A DNA stretch of 64,000 nucleotides from the NCBI GenBank assembly GCA_965228545.1, contig OZ245822.1, forward strand, positions 3,286,001 to 3,350,000, in the 5' to 3' direction. The notes beneath the pieces were generated by a model. It was not told the DNA's origin, ran no database searches, and was given only the letters and a program-made list of their open reading frames with translations. Every line of letters begins with the position of its first letter. Position 1 is the stretch's first letter. The translations under genes were made by a program, and so were the position numbers. Shown here in pieces: positions 34,749 through 45,603 of the stretch. This DNA is from HXMU1420-13 sp965228545 (GTDB lineage: Bacteria > Bacteroidota > Rhodothermia > Balneolales > Balneolaceae).

Positions 34749-37700
34749 ATGAAAAAAACAGCTATAAAACCTAACAGGATGAAGTTAATCTATTTCGTTC
34801 TTGCGGTTTTTGCGTTTCAAACAAGTAGTATTAGTGCAACTGCACAACTGTTTACTTCTGTTTCTAATAACCTAGAGACGAGCCAATATTATTCGGTAAA
34901 CGAGTATTCAGGTACTATTTCGGAGTTGAAAAGTATAATAAAACTCGAGAAAAAGGATGTTGCTCTCGGAGATGTGCTTAAAGAAATTGCTAATAAGGCA
35001 AAGCTTGGCATCGCCTTTAATTCAGAACTTCCTATTCTTAAAAAGAATATTAATGTAATGCTGAAATCGGCAACGGTTGGGTATGCATTACAAACCGTTT
35101 TATTGGGAACTAACTACGAAGCTGCTATTTCAGTAAATCGTGAAATTGTTTTGATTAAAAAACAACCTGTTGAAGAAACCATAGTTCCTGATAATTTTAC
35201 AATATCTGGTACGGTTATAGATGCCGAAACCGGAGAACCTCTTCCGGCAGTTAACGTTTTTGTTAAAGGGACAACGGTTGGTGTTTCAACAGAATTAGAT
35301 GGTACTTACGAATTAAGTGTGCCTGATGATGCTGAAATTTTAGTGTTTCAGTATATAGGTTTTATCACTCAAGAAGTGGTTATTGATGGGCGTACACGTA
35401 TTGATGTTGTTCTAGAGCCTGATATTCTTGCATTTAACGATGTAATAGTAGTTGGTTATGGTACACAACAAAGAGAAGAAGTAACGGGATCGATTTCATC
35501 GGTTAGGGCCGAAGACTTGGAGAATATACCTGTTTCAAGTTTTGAGAATGCTTTACAAGGTAGATTGGCCGGGGTAAATGTAGTTGAGCCTACAGGCGAA
35601 CCAGGTGCAAGCCCAGAAATTACTATTCGAGGTGGAGGGTCGATTACGGCTGGAAATAGCCCATTATATGTGATCGATGGAGTTCCACTTTCCAGAAACT
35701 CAGATCTACAAGTAGATATTCAGTCTCAAAGAGGCTCTTTTCAGGCTCCTAAGTCGAATGCTTTTAGTTCACTGAATCCCAATGATATCGAGTCTATTGA
35801 CATCTTAAAAGATGCCGCTTCAGCTGCTATTTATGGCTCGAGAGGGGCGGGTGGTGTAATCTTAGTTACCACAAAGAAAGGAAGTGAACGCCAAAGTAGA
35901 GTAACAGTAAGTATGTATGGGGGCATTTCGTCGGTGGTTAATAAGCCGGATATGATGAACGCAGAAGAATTGATAGCTTACACTAAAGATGCACGTAATA
36001 ATAATTATTTACAGGAAATAGCTAGTGGTAACCCAAATGCTCCTGCAAACCCAAATTACGACCCGAATACGAATGCAGGTAGGCCAGATATAGCCAACTA
36101 CTTAATTCCCGAACAATATGTGAGTTGGAATGGAACTGATACTGATTGGATAGATGAAGTTTTAAGTTCATCCACGCAACAAAATTATCATATTTCTGCA
36201 AGTGGAGGTACAGATAAAGCCACATACTTCTTATCGGCTGGTTATTTAGATCAAGAAGGGATTATTGATGGCTCTTCGTTTGCTAGATACAATTTTAGAG
36301 CTAATGTAACCTACGATATCAACGATCAGATTTCTATTGGATCGGTTACAAATGCCGCTCTGACACAGCATGACCGGCTCCCGGCAAATGCGCCATATTT
36401 TGGGCAACCTCCAGGAATCATTTACTCTGCATTGGTACACTCGCCAGTTGTTGCTCCTTATAATGCTGACGGGACAATCAATCAGTTAGATAATCAATCT
36501 CACTTAGGTGGGGGAACAACATCAGCAAGTAATCCTCTAGCCATTCAACGCTTCATTTCAGAAGAAATTAAAAATAACAGACTTTACGGAAGCTTGTACG
36601 GTACATACGAAATTATGGAAGGACTAACCTTTAAAACATTAGTAGGATACGATCTCGATGATTATCAATCCTCATTTTACAGAGGAACTAAATTCTTGTA
36701 TAGAGCTCAAACATCTCCTCAACCGTTTGCACAGTCGAGTGGAGCAAATGGGTTTAACTGGCTTTGGGAGAATACAGTAAACTACGAAACGCTAATTAAT
36801 GATGAACATAGACTTGGCGTATTAGCAGGTTACACAGCTCAAAAGCAACAGAATGAGGTAAATCTTGTAACCGCTAATGGTTTTGTTGATGATCAAGTAC
36901 CTAATGTAGCCGGAGGTATAATTACCGGAGGTGGAGTTAATGAATCTGAATGGAGTTTAGCCTCAGCTCTACTTAGGGTAAACTACAGTTTTCAAGGTAA
37001 GTATATTGCAACAGCAACAATACGCTCAGATAGAGCTTCAAGATTTGGTGCGAACAATCAAACAGGGATCTTTCCCTCTCTGTCTGTTGGTTGGAGATTA
37101 ACAGAAGAGTCTTTCATGCAAGACCAATCAATATTTAACGAAATTAAACTAAGAGGAAGTTATGGAGTAGCCGGTAATTTTGAGATAGGTAACTACAGCT
37201 CTATTAGTCTTCTAAATGGAGTAAATTATCCGAATGGCGGCAGTCTTGAACCAGGCTCTTCTCTAGCCACACTAGGTGATAGTGAGCTAACCTGGGAAAC
37301 AAGCTATCAATCTAACTACGGTTTGGATTACGCCTTATTTAGCGATCGAATTTATGGTAGCATTGATTACTATTTTACCAGAACCGAGGATCTCTTACTT
37401 AGTGTAAATGTGCCACCTTCTACAGGGTTTGGCTCAGTATTAACAAATATTGGGGAAGTAGAAAATAAAGGGGTTGAGTTTTCAATTACCTCAAGAAATA
37501 TCGTCGGAGACTTCCAGTGGTCAACCGATTTTAATATTTCCTCTAATGACAATACGGTTACTAAACTTGGCCCGAATGGTGATCCTATTTTGGTTTCAGG
37601 TGCTGCAGGCGTACGGCATATAACTCAAATAGGCTCAACAGTTGGTAGCTATTATGGATATGTGGTTGATAGAGTATATCAGAATCAAGCTGAAATTGAT

Positions 37701-38348
37701 GCAGACAATGCAAATGCCCCCGGTGGAGATTATGATTTACAGTCAAGTGCACCTCGTCCAGGAGACTTCAGATTCAAAGATGTAAATGGCGATGGAGTTG
37801 TTAATGCTGACGATAGAACGGTTTTGGGTAGCTATCAGCCAGATTTTATCTACGGAATAACAAACAGGTTCAATTTTAAGAACTTTGACCTTAGTATTTT
37901 TATTCAAGGTGTAGCAGGACGTGAAGTGTTAAATCTAACCTCGCGGCATTTATTAAACGGAGAGGCAAATTTTAATGCCTATGCTGTTTTAAATGATCGA
38001 TGGCGATCCGAAAGTGAGCCCGGAAACGGAGAGCACCCTAGGGCCGATAGAAGCACCGGAACTCATGGTAATAATAACCGCCCTTCATCTTACCAGGTTC
38101 AGGACGGAAGCTACGTAAGTATCAAAAATGTTCAATTTGGATACAATATTCCTACAGCTAAACTCGGCAATTTTGCAAGTACAGCAAGAGTATATGTTTC
38201 GGCAACTAATTTGGCCATATTCACTGATTATATTGGGTTTAACCCAGAAGTAAATCTTCAGTCATCAAGTAGTATAACCCCTGGCGAAGACTATGGGGCA
38301 TACCCACTTGCAAGAACCATTCAACTTGGTATAAACCTTGAATTTTAA
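34749..38348 (+). CDS. SusC/RagA-type TonB-linked outer-membrane transporter with STN domain
   Basis: 1199 aa. After the signal peptide comes an STN signalling domain (about 60-135, KKDVALGDVLKEIANKAKLG...), a CarboxypepD_reg-like domain (about 150-235, ISGTVIDAETGEPLPAVNVFVKG), then the plug (GYGTQQREEVTGSISSV, YVIDGVPL) and a 22-strand barrel to the C-terminus. The STN domain links it to the FecR/ECF pair just upstream. It imports large ligands, with its SusD partner encoded next. Overlaps the frame of the next gene but not its chosen start. Confidence 0.95.
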   Translation: MKKTAIKPNRMKLIYFVLAVFAFQTSSISATAQLFTSVSNNLETSQYYSVNEYSGTISELKSIIKLEKKDVALGDVLKEIANKAKLGIAFNSELPILKKNINVMLKSATVGYALQTVLLGTNYEAAISVNREIVLIKKQPVEETIVPDNFTISGTVIDAETGEPLPAVNVFVKGTTVGVSTELDGTYELSVPDDAEILVFQYIGFITQEVVIDGRTRIDVVLEPDILAFNDVIVVGYGTQQREEVTGSISSVRAEDLENIPVSSFENALQGRLAGVNVVEPTGEPGASPEITIRGGGSITAGNSPLYVIDGVPLSRNSDLQVDIQSQRGSFQAPKSNAFSSLNPNDIESIDILKDAASAAIYGSRGAGGVILVTTKKGSERQSRVTVSMYGGISSVVNKPDMMNAEELIAYTKDARNNNYLQEIASGNPNAPANPNYDPNTNAGRPDIANYLIPEQYVSWNGTDTDWIDEVLSSSTQQNYHISASGGTDKATYFLSAGYLDQEGIIDGSSFARYNFRANVTYDINDQISIGSVTNAALTQHDRLPANAPYFGQPPGIIYSALVHSPVVAPYNADGTINQLDNQSHLGGGTTSASNPLAIQRFISEEIKNNRLYGSLYGTYEIMEGLTFKTLVGYDLDDYQSSFYRGTKFLYRAQTSPQPFAQSSGANGFNWLWENTVNYETLINDEHRLGVLAGYTAQKQQNEVNLVTANGFVDDQVPNVAGGIITGGGVNESEWSLASALLRVNYSFQGKYIATATIRSDRASRFGANNQTGIFPSLSVGWRLTEESFMQDQSIFNEIKLRGSYGVAGNFEIGNYSSISLLNGVNYPNGGSLEPGSSLATLGDSELTWETSYQSNYGLDYALFSDRIYGSIDYYFTRTEDLLLSVNVPPSTGFGSVLTNIGEVENKGVEFSITSRNIVGDFQWSTDFNISSNDNTVTKLGPNGDPILVSGAAGVRHITQIGSTVGSYYGYVVDRVYQNQAEIDADNANAPGGDYDLQSSAPRPGDFRFKDVNGDGVVNADDRTVLGSYQPDFIYGITNRFNFKNFDLSIFIQGVAGREVLNLTSRHLLNGEANFNAYAVLNDRWRSESEPGNGEHPRADRSTGTHGNNNRPSSYQVQDGSYVSIKNVQFGYNIPTAKLGNFASTARVYVSATNLAIFTDYIGFNPEVNLQSSSSITPGEDYGAYPLARTIQLGINLEF

Positions 38349-38373
38349 AAGCATACCTACAACAGGAGAAAAG

Positions 38374-39753
38374 ATGAAGAAACTTATATTAACACTTTTT
38401 ATCCCACTTTTATTTATTTCTTGCGGGGATGACTTTACAACCTTAGGGCCGCTTACACAAAGAAATGTTACAAATTTCTATCAAAATCAGACCGACTTTG
38501 AATTGGCCATTCGAGGTTCACTCGATGGATTGCAAAGCCGCGAAGTATTTGGTGTAAATTTTGTGCTCTTTATGGAGATGCGAGCCGATAACGGAGCTAA
38601 TGGTGGCGGAGCTACTGGATTGGCCGTTAGTTTGGAGCAGATAGATACATTCTCTGACCTACCCGACGGAGAAGAAATTGCAGCCACATACGACGCTGTT
38701 TACAACATAATTGCGAGTACCAATAATATAATAAGCAGAATTGACGGCGTAGAATTCGATAACCCCGAGGTTAAATCTCAAATCAAAGGGGAAGCCCTAT
38801 TTATAAGAGGTTTACTCTATTATCACATGGCAGTAATATTTGGGAATGTTCCTTTACAGCTAGAGGAAGTAACCACGCCCGATATTATCGTTAATCAAGT
38901 TACAGCACCTGATATCTACGCTCAGGTTGCAATCGATTTAACTGAAGCAGAAGCACTATTGCCAGATGACGGACGAATAACCAAATGGGCAGCGGCCGCC
39001 TTATTAGGTAGAGTGCAGCTTGTAAACGGAAATGCAACAGCGGCACAGGCAGCGTTGCAACGGGTAGTTGATTCCAATAAATACTCGCTAGTGCCGAACT
39101 ACGCAGATTTATGGGGGCAAGCAAATGAGGGCAATGCAGAATCAATTTTTGAGATTGAATTTACATCAGCTTTCGAAGGTGAAGGAAGTCCATACACCGA
39201 TTTGTACACTCCATTAGGTGTTGGAGGTAACGTCGGTGGTGGTGGAGCTCCTCAAGATGTAACCGATGAAGTACTAACAATGTATGAAGCTGGTGATGAG
39301 CGTTTCGATGCAACCATAGACACATCAGATGCTACCATCGATCCTTGGGTTCGAAAATATATTACAGACCCAGCCCCAACAGAAGTATTTGCAGGCGATA
39401 ATAATTGGATGGAGCTTAGATACGCAGAAGTTCTGTTGAACTTAGCAGAAGCATTAGGAGAAGGAACGCAAGCTTACACCTTGATTAATCAAGTAAGGAG
39501 CCGTGCAGGGCTTGCTGCTATAAGTGCGGCCACACCCGGCACTTTCGAGGAAAAATTGCTACAAGAACGAAGAGTTGAGTTCGCATTCGAAAACAAACGC
39601 TGGGCAGACTTGAAGCGATTTGGTGTTGCTAAATCTACAATGGCAACGCATTTGGGTATCCCCGAGTCTCAAGTAAAACTCCTGTTCCCAATCCCACAGG
39701 GTGCACTCGATGTTTCTCCGGATGAAATGGTTCAAAATCCTGAATACAATTAG
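38374..39753 (+). CDS. SusD/RagB-type glycan-binding outer-membrane lipoprotein
   Basis: 459 aa from ATG 38374, selected because AGGAG precedes it at good spacing; the frame is open upstream into SusC. The lipobox is FISC followed by GDD. TPR-like helices and the C-terminal LLQERRVEFAFENKRWADLKRF motif with FPIPQGALDVSPDEMVQNPEY are SusD hallmarks. It forms the lid over the SusC barrel and binds the substrate. Confidence 0.95.
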   Translation: MKKLILTLFIPLLFISCGDDFTTLGPLTQRNVTNFYQNQTDFELAIRGSLDGLQSREVFGVNFVLFMEMRADNGANGGGATGLAVSLEQIDTFSDLPDGEEIAATYDAVYNIIASTNNIISRIDGVEFDNPEVKSQIKGEALFIRGLLYYHMAVIFGNVPLQLEEVTTPDIIVNQVTAPDIYAQVAIDLTEAEALLPDDGRITKWAAAALLGRVQLVNGNATAAQAALQRVVDSNKYSLVPNYADLWGQANEGNAESIFEIEFTSAFEGEGSPYTDLYTPLGVGGNVGGGGAPQDVTDEVLTMYEAGDERFDATIDTSDATIDPWVRKYITDPAPTEVFAGDNNWMELRYAEVLLNLAEALGEGTQAYTLINQVRSRAGLAAISAATPGTFEEKLLQERRVEFAFENKRWADLKRFGVAKSTMATHLGIPESQVKLLFPIPQGALDVSPDEMVQNPEYN

Positions 39754-39774
39754 TAAAAAATTCTGATGACCATA

Positions 39775-39808
39775 ACTGGGATGGTAGTTATATCATCCCG
39801 GTTTTTTT
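39775..39808 (+). terminator. Rho-independent terminator after susCD
   Basis: ACTGGGATG (39775-39783) pairs with CATCCCGGT (39794-39802), one G-U pair, 10-base loop, then a run of seven T. It separates susCD from the downstream enzymes, which therefore may depend on readthrough or a separate promoter. Confidence 0.88.
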
Positions 39809-39830
39809 AAACCTACTTTAATTTAAATCC

Positions 39831-40730
39831 ATGAAAACTAAACTTTCTTTACTACTAGTACTTTGTTTTTCTTTAACACTTGATGCGCTTGCACAGGATA
39901 ATAACGACGACAGAATTCGTGTGATTGCCATATTTGCACATCCCGACGATGGTGATGCAAAAATGGGTGGAACCGCCGCATTGCTAGCCGAGATGGGGTA
40001 TGCGGTTAAATTTGTATCAATAACCAATGGTGATGCCGGGCATCACGAAGAAGGCGGCGGAATGCTGGCTAAGCGACGAAGAGCCGAAGCAGAAGAAGCC
40101 GGAAGAAGGTTGGGAATAGACGAGTACAAAGTGTTAGATAACCACGACGGTGAGCTTTTGCCTCACTTACACATTCGGCAGCAGGTAATTAGAGAAATTC
40201 GAAATTGGAACGCAGATATAGTATTAGGATTACGTCCAAATGATTACCATCCCGACCACAGATATGCAGGAGTTTTAGTTCAAGATGCGGCGTACATGGT
40301 AGTTGTACCTAACGTGGCACCAGATACTCCTCCACTTCGTAAAAACCCTGTGTTTTTATACATGGCTGATGGTTTTCAAAAACCAAACCCTTTTAGCCAC
40401 GATATAGTTGTTGGTATTGATGCAACCTTTGAAAAGAAAGTAAATGCGTTTGATGCTCATGAATCGCAAGTGTACGAATGGCTTCCATGGGTTTCAGGTA
40501 ACTTAGATCAAGTACCAGAAGATCCTGAAGAAAGAAAAGAATTTCTTCGAAATGGTTTTATTGGGCGAATGACAGTTTCTGATGAGCAACGGGCAGGCTT
40601 AGAAAAATGGTACGGCAAAGAAAAAGCATCAAAATTTAAATATGCCGAATCGTTTGAAATTTGTGAATATGGAAAACAGCCTACAGAGGAAGAAATAAGA
40701 GAACTATTTCCAATGCTTGTTAAAGACTAA
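39831..40730 (+). CDS. Exported PIG-L family N-acetyl-sugar deacetylase (second copy)
   Basis: 299 aa with signal peptide (MKTKLSLLLVLCFSLTLDALAQ). AHPDDGD gives His37 and Asp40; YHPDHRYAG gives His140/His143. It is distant from the first copy (31867) and belongs to a different PIG-L subgroup, with a His/Glu/Gly-rich GHHEEGGGM loop near residue 70. The two may act on different positions or sugars of the same glycan. Confidence 0.88.
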   Translation: MKTKLSLLLVLCFSLTLDALAQDNNDDRIRVIAIFAHPDDGDAKMGGTAALLAEMGYAVKFVSITNGDAGHHEEGGGMLAKRRRAEAEEAGRRLGIDEYKVLDNHDGELLPHLHIRQQVIREIRNWNADIVLGLRPNDYHPDHRYAGVLVQDAAYMVVVPNVAPDTPPLRKNPVFLYMADGFQKPNPFSHDIVVGIDATFEKKVNAFDAHESQVYEWLPWVSGNLDQVPEDPEERKEFLRNGFIGRMTVSDEQRAGLEKWYGKEKASKFKYAESFEICEYGKQPTEEEIRELFPMLVKD

Positions 40731-40762
40731 AAAGCCGCTCCATCAATTATAGGAAGTACTGC

Positions 40763-42019
40763 ATGAAACGAAATTACTATTTAGTAGGGCTTATTGTTTT
40801 AACATTCTTTGTTATCTCATTTCTTACCAACATTATTGGTCCTTTGGTGCCTCAAATCATCGAAGATTTTGATCTGAGCTTGACACTCGTAGCACTACTT
40901 CCATTCGCTTTTTTTATAGCATATGGTGTAATGTCTATTCCTGCAGGTATGCTCATAGAGCGGTTTAGTGAAAAAAATGTGATGAGGCAAGCTTTTGCAG
41001 TAGCTACCTTCGGTGCTCTGCTTTTTGGCTTGTTTCCGGTTTATCACATCGCTGTAATATCTTTATTTCTGATAGGTACCGGAATGGCAATGCTGCAAGT
41101 AGCAATTAATCCTTTACTACGTGTTGCTGGTGGCGAAGAGAACTTTGCGTTTAATTCTGTTGTAGCACAATTGTTTTTTGGCCTAGCTTCTTTTTTAAGT
41201 CCGTTAGTGTATACCTATTTGGTGCTTAATGTAGGAAAGGATGATTCAAATTTCGTCCTTTCCATACTTAGTAACCTAGTACCAGAAAACCTGCCCTGGG
41301 TTTCTTTATACTGGCTATTTGCCTTTGTTTCAACTCTCATGATCGTAGTTATTTCGTTCTCTAAATTTCCTGTAGTACAGAAAAAAGAAGATGAACTTAT
41401 TGGAGCAATTGAAACCCACGTTGAACTACTAAAGAATAAAAAAGTAATTCTATACTTCTTAGGCATTTTCTGCTACGTAGGCTCAGAACAAGGGGTAGCA
41501 AATTGGATTTCAGAATTCTTATCTACTTACCATGGCTACGACCCCCAAACTGTGGGTGCTAGAACCGTGTCTTGGTTTTGGGGCATGATGACGGCCGGTA
41601 CCGTTCTCGGGTTATTATTGTTGAAAATTATGGATAGTAAAAAAGTGCTTATACTATTCACTTCAGCAGTTCTTATCTGTTTCAGTTTAGCTCTATTCGC
41701 GTCTGGTGCGGTAGCACTATACATGTTTCCTGCAATTGGTTTCTTTATTGCAGTAATGTGGCCTATCATTTTCTCACTAGCACTTAACTCAATATCCGAG
41801 CATCATGGTTCATTTTCTGGGATTCTTGTAACCGGGATTGCAGGCGGTGCGATAGTTCCGCTAATCGTAGGTTCTTTAGGCGATATTATTGGGTTACGTT
41901 TAGGTATGATTTTTCTGTACTTAACTTTTGCGTACATATTAAGTATCGGATTTTGGGCCAAACCTCTTATCAGTAATAAAACTATACAGCTCGGTAAAAA
42001 AGTAGCTGAACTAGGATAA
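40763..42019 (+). CDS. Sugar MFS permease (FucP/GluP-like)
   Basis: 418 aa with twelve predicted membrane helices. The start, VISFLTNIIGPLVPQIIEDF, and FAYGVMSIPAGMLIERF-like segment and the late SISEHHGSFSGILVTGIAGGAIVPLIVGSLGD are typical of the fucose/glucose/galactose:H+ symporter branch. It probably carries the monosaccharide released in the periplasm into the cytoplasm, where the ROK kinase encoded 9 bases downstream can phosphorylate it. Confidence 0.85.
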   Translation: MKRNYYLVGLIVLTFFVISFLTNIIGPLVPQIIEDFDLSLTLVALLPFAFFIAYGVMSIPAGMLIERFSEKNVMRQAFAVATFGALLFGLFPVYHIAVISLFLIGTGMAMLQVAINPLLRVAGGEENFAFNSVVAQLFFGLASFLSPLVYTYLVLNVGKDDSNFVLSILSNLVPENLPWVSLYWLFAFVSTLMIVVISFSKFPVVQKKEDELIGAIETHVELLKNKKVILYFLGIFCYVGSEQGVANWISEFLSTYHGYDPQTVGARTVSWFWGMMTAGTVLGLLLLKIMDSKKVLILFTSAVLICFSLALFASGAVALYMFPAIGFFIAVMWPIIFSLALNSISEHHGSFSGILVTGIAGGAIVPLIVGSLGDIIGLRLGMIFLYLTFAYILSIGFWAKPLISNKTIQLGKKVAELG

Positions 42020-42028
42020 GAGGTATAA

Positions 42029-42892
42029 GTGAAACACTCATGTCTTATCGGAATTGATCTTGGAGCCACCAACATTAGAGTAGCTCGGATTGAGAATAAA
42101 GAGATTCTACAATTAAAAACTGAGCAAATTATAAACTCAGAAAACCCCTCAGATTTAATCGATCAGATCAAACACCTAATTCGGCAAGTAAAGACCGCAA
42201 AAGTGCAAGCAATAGGCATGGGGGTACCAAGTGTTGTTGATGTTAAACAAGGGATTGTCTTTGATGTTCAGAATATTCCAGCTTGGAAAGAAGTTCCGCT
42301 TAAATCGATTCTAGAAGATGAATTTAAGATTACTGTATTCATAAATAATGATGCAAATTGTTACGCACTAGGAGAAAAATTTTTTGGCATTGGGCAGGGA
42401 GAGCGATCAATTATTGGCCTCACTATTGGAACTGGACTAGGGGCGGGCATAATAATGAATGGGAAATTAGTTTCTGGTGAAAACTGCGGTGCCGGAGAAG
42501 TAGGTATGGTTCCCTATTTAAACTCCATTTTTGAACACTACTGTTCGGGGCAGTTTTTTTTGATTCACAAAGGTTTGAATGGAGAGGATGTGTATGATCG
42601 AGCTTTGCAAGGAGATGCCTATTGCATTTCCATTTACAAAGAATTTGGAATGCACATCGGGAACGCCATTAAGATGATTATGTATGTATACGACCCCGCA
42701 ATGATCATTATAGGTGGATCAATCTCTAAGGCATTTTGCTTTTTTAAAGAAGAAATGTATCACACGATAAAGGATTTCGCATATCCTGAATCACTTAAAA
42801 ATTTAAAAATTATGGTGTCAAACTTAGAGCATGTAGCAGTTCTGGGTGCAGCAGCATTGGCACTAAACGAAGATGAAACAACTAACTATTAA
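42029..42892 (+). CDS. ROK family sugar kinase
   Basis: 287 aa from GTG. The ATP-binding loop is GIDLGATNIRVARI, the catalytic Asp lies in FINNDANCYALGE, and TIGTGLGAGI is the phosphate 2 segment. The Cys-rich zinc motif of many ROK proteins is absent: the place is taken by EVGMVPYLNSIFEHYCSGQF, as in several Bacteroidota glucokinase-like ROKs. Likely phosphorylates the hexose or amino sugar imported by the MFS permease. Tight spacing on both sides indicates an operon. Confidence 0.88.
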   Translation: MKHSCLIGIDLGATNIRVARIENKEILQLKTEQIINSENPSDLIDQIKHLIRQVKTAKVQAIGMGVPSVVDVKQGIVFDVQNIPAWKEVPLKSILEDEFKITVFINNDANCYALGEKFFGIGQGERSIIGLTIGTGLGAGIIMNGKLVSGENCGAGEVGMVPYLNSIFEHYCSGQFFLIHKGLNGEDVYDRALQGDAYCISIYKEFGMHIGNAIKMIMYVYDPAMIIIGGSISKAFCFFKEEMYHTIKDFAYPESLKNLKIMVSNLEHVAVLGAAALALNEDETTNY

Positions 42893-42903
42893 GCAAGCCC
42901 CCT

Positions 42904-45597
42904 ATGAGTAGCTTCTTCAGGATTAATAATATAAAATTCGTATTTCTATTACCCCTCTTGCTTTTAGTAATCGCAAATCCAGCTTCGAAAGCAGGAACAA
43001 TCATTCCGGTAACGGTTGAAAATAACATTGCCGGTACTCCACAGATTTTTGGAGTACCTATTCCAATGGGGGAGCTGTTTTCTCCAGATCATGTGAGAGT
43101 ATTAAATAGCCGAGGAGTGGAAATACCATCGCAAATTACGAAAGTTAGTACCTGGGAGCCCGCCAACCACAGCATAAAGTGGATTTGGGTGTTCTTTTTT
43201 ACAGAAGAAAATAACACTTATAGCATCGAGTACGGCGAAGACATAAGAAATGGAAGACAATACTCAGAAACCTTAACGGTTAAAAACAACCAAAGAACAA
43301 ATGGCGAAGTAGAAGTAAATACGGGTCCCTTACGTTTTACTATTGAAAAAGGCATGGGTGGAGGTTTCTTTAATTCACCCCCTGGAAGTGGTTTTTTAGA
43401 TAAAGTTGAATTGGATGTAGATGGAGATGGGTTTGATGATGAAGATGTGATTGCAACTGGTACTCCGGGAAGAGCCTCGTTTCTGGATTTATTAGATGAC
43501 GCTGGTATAGATCAATCGAATGCGGTGGTGTTGCGCACAGTGAAAGAAAAAGGCACGGGACCACTCCATGCTATTATTAGAGTAGAAGGGGAGTACAGAT
43601 ACTCCAGAGACGACAACAACTCCGCTCCTTTTATTACTAGAATACATGCCTATGCTGGAAAAAGCTATATAAAAGTTCAACATACCTTTGTTTATACAGG
43701 CGAACCCGATATGCATGAAAAACTACCGGGTGAGTATGAAGCAATAGCCACAAGAAATGGCCAAATTATTGATGAAAAAAAATTGGGAGAAGATCCTGGA
43801 TTTATGATTCCAAACGATAGAATTTCATCAACCGGAGTTACTTTAAATTATAATCTATCTGATAATAAAACGGTTACTACTGCCTATTATAAAGGTAAGT
43901 GGCACGCCCCAGGTGAACGAAGCTTGATACGAACCGAACTCGCTAACGAGCACATTTTTTCCTTACTACAAACCGGACCGAACCCTTCTCAAATACCACC
44001 ATTAAAGAATTCGAGCGCTACAGCTAGGCTAGAAAATACGTTTGAAGCAAAAATTTCATCGGATGAAGATACGATTATTGATAGCGAACGAGCTCCGGGT
44101 TGGGTGGATATTTCGGACGATAAATGGGGTATTTCTATAGGTTTTCAATCATTTTTTGAGGAATATCCTAAAGAAATAAAGGTTGATAACAACGTAAACG
44201 AACTAACTGCTTACATATGGAGCCCCTCGGTTGAACCCATGAGTTTTGCAAGAAAGGATAACGAAAACGACAGTGGGATGATCGGTAATTTCGCTCAAGG
44301 CCTTGCAAAAACAACAGAATTGGTATTTAATTTTCACAAAAAAGCCAGCGTAGAAGAAGTGGAAATTGACGTTGAGCGCTTTATAAACTCTCCGGTAACT
44401 CATGCTTCGCCAGAGTGGTATGCACAATCTGAAGCATTTGGTAAAATGTTAGCTAGCCACGAAAAATTCGCCACCTTCGAACGGGGTTTAAACTATAAAC
44501 TTGATTGGATGACCTTTAACCAAGAGTGGGAGCCTTGGTATGGAATGTTAAATTACGGCGATTATTTGACCTATTACTATAATGATGAATGGTTTCAATG
44601 GACCAATAATGAGCCAGCAAACGATTATATGTGGTGGCTACAATTTGTAAGAACTGGAAATCCTAAATATCACAAAATTGCAAGAGCAGCCAGTATGCAT
44701 ACCATGGATGTTGACAATATCCATTGGCCGAAAGATCCGGTGTATATTGGTGATACAAACGAGTCGCTACATGCATTTCAACACGAAGAGCAGCCAAAAG
44801 GATCGCCGTATGTTGGAATGGGACGGCGCCACGCAGCCCAACACTATTCTTCTCTTTTAAGCGCTCACGTGTGGGTGGCCGGTTGGGTAAGTTCCTATTA
44901 TTTAGATGCAAATCACAGATCATTGGAGGTTGCCATGCAAACTGGTGATTATTACGTGAAAAGAGTTTTTGGCGATCATGGTTTAAGAGGAAGACGCCTG
45001 TACTTATCAGTCTGGAATTTGGCAGAAATCTATGACGCCACAAAAATGGAGAAGTATAAAATTGAGTTAGATGATCGTGTTGAAATGATGATGAAATTGC
45101 AATACCACCCAGATCAGGCAAATTCAATTGTTATTGATCGTTATGGGTATGCGCAAGTTTATGTATCTAACGGTTTAAGGCGCTATTTCCAGCTTACAGG
45201 AGATGAAAATGTAAAACAATCAGCAATCGACCATGCGATTAGAGTAAGGGATGTGCCACCGCTCAACCATGATATGGAATCTTATTTATCGTCGATAAGC
45301 AGTTTAGTTTTGGGATACGAGTTCTCTGGGGAACAATCGCTTTTGGAAGAAGCAATTCAAAGAGCCCGGCATCTGAAAACGGATGAACTTCCTCAGAATT
45401 TATTCGCATATAGTAACCAGCAGCTACTAGCTAATGCGCTTGAAAATGTAAGCCATTTGCCAAAAACGGAAACGGGTTTTAGGCCAGCTATTTGGAAGAT
45501 CACAAATGGGCTACGAATTTTTGGATGGACGAGTATTTACAATATTCCATACCTAGAATATTGGATGGAAAAAGAAGGATATTCGGCCGAGGATTAA
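42904..45597 (+). CDS. Exported PcRGLX/YetA-like protein (PL26-type lyase candidate)
   Basis: 897 aa with an N-terminal signal segment (FVFLLPLLLLVIANPASKAG). The first domain starts VTVENNIAGTPQIFGVPIPMGEL, the pattern of the PcRGLX/YetA N-terminal domain. The central part is a beta domain, and from residue about 500 on an alpha-helical toroid carries WYGMLNYGDYLTYYY, NNEPANDYMWWLQF and the AAQHYSSLLSAHVWVAGW segment. Characterised relatives are exo-acting rhamnogalacturonan lyases, but the family is broad, so specificity is not assured. It fits the degradation role of this locus. Confidence 0.75.
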   Translation: MSSFFRINNIKFVFLLPLLLLVIANPASKAGTIIPVTVENNIAGTPQIFGVPIPMGELFSPDHVRVLNSRGVEIPSQITKVSTWEPANHSIKWIWVFFFTEENNTYSIEYGEDIRNGRQYSETLTVKNNQRTNGEVEVNTGPLRFTIEKGMGGGFFNSPPGSGFLDKVELDVDGDGFDDEDVIATGTPGRASFLDLLDDAGIDQSNAVVLRTVKEKGTGPLHAIIRVEGEYRYSRDDNNSAPFITRIHAYAGKSYIKVQHTFVYTGEPDMHEKLPGEYEAIATRNGQIIDEKKLGEDPGFMIPNDRISSTGVTLNYNLSDNKTVTTAYYKGKWHAPGERSLIRTELANEHIFSLLQTGPNPSQIPPLKNSSATARLENTFEAKISSDEDTIIDSERAPGWVDISDDKWGISIGFQSFFEEYPKEIKVDNNVNELTAYIWSPSVEPMSFARKDNENDSGMIGNFAQGLAKTTELVFNFHKKASVEEVEIDVERFINSPVTHASPEWYAQSEAFGKMLASHEKFATFERGLNYKLDWMTFNQEWEPWYGMLNYGDYLTYYYNDEWFQWTNNEPANDYMWWLQFVRTGNPKYHKIARAASMHTMDVDNIHWPKDPVYIGDTNESLHAFQHEEQPKGSPYVGMGRRHAAQHYSSLLSAHVWVAGWVSSYYLDANHRSLEVAMQTGDYYVKRVFGDHGLRGRRLYLSVWNLAEIYDATKMEKYKIELDDRVEMMMKLQYHPDQANSIVIDRYGYAQVYVSNGLRRYFQLTGDENVKQSAIDHAIRVRDVPPLNHDMESYLSSISSLVLGYEFSGEQSLLEEAIQRARHLKTDELPQNLFAYSNQQLLANALENVSHLPKTETGFRPAIWKITNGLRIFGWTSIYNIPYLEYWMEKEGYSAED

Positions 45598-45603
45598 GTA
45601 AAT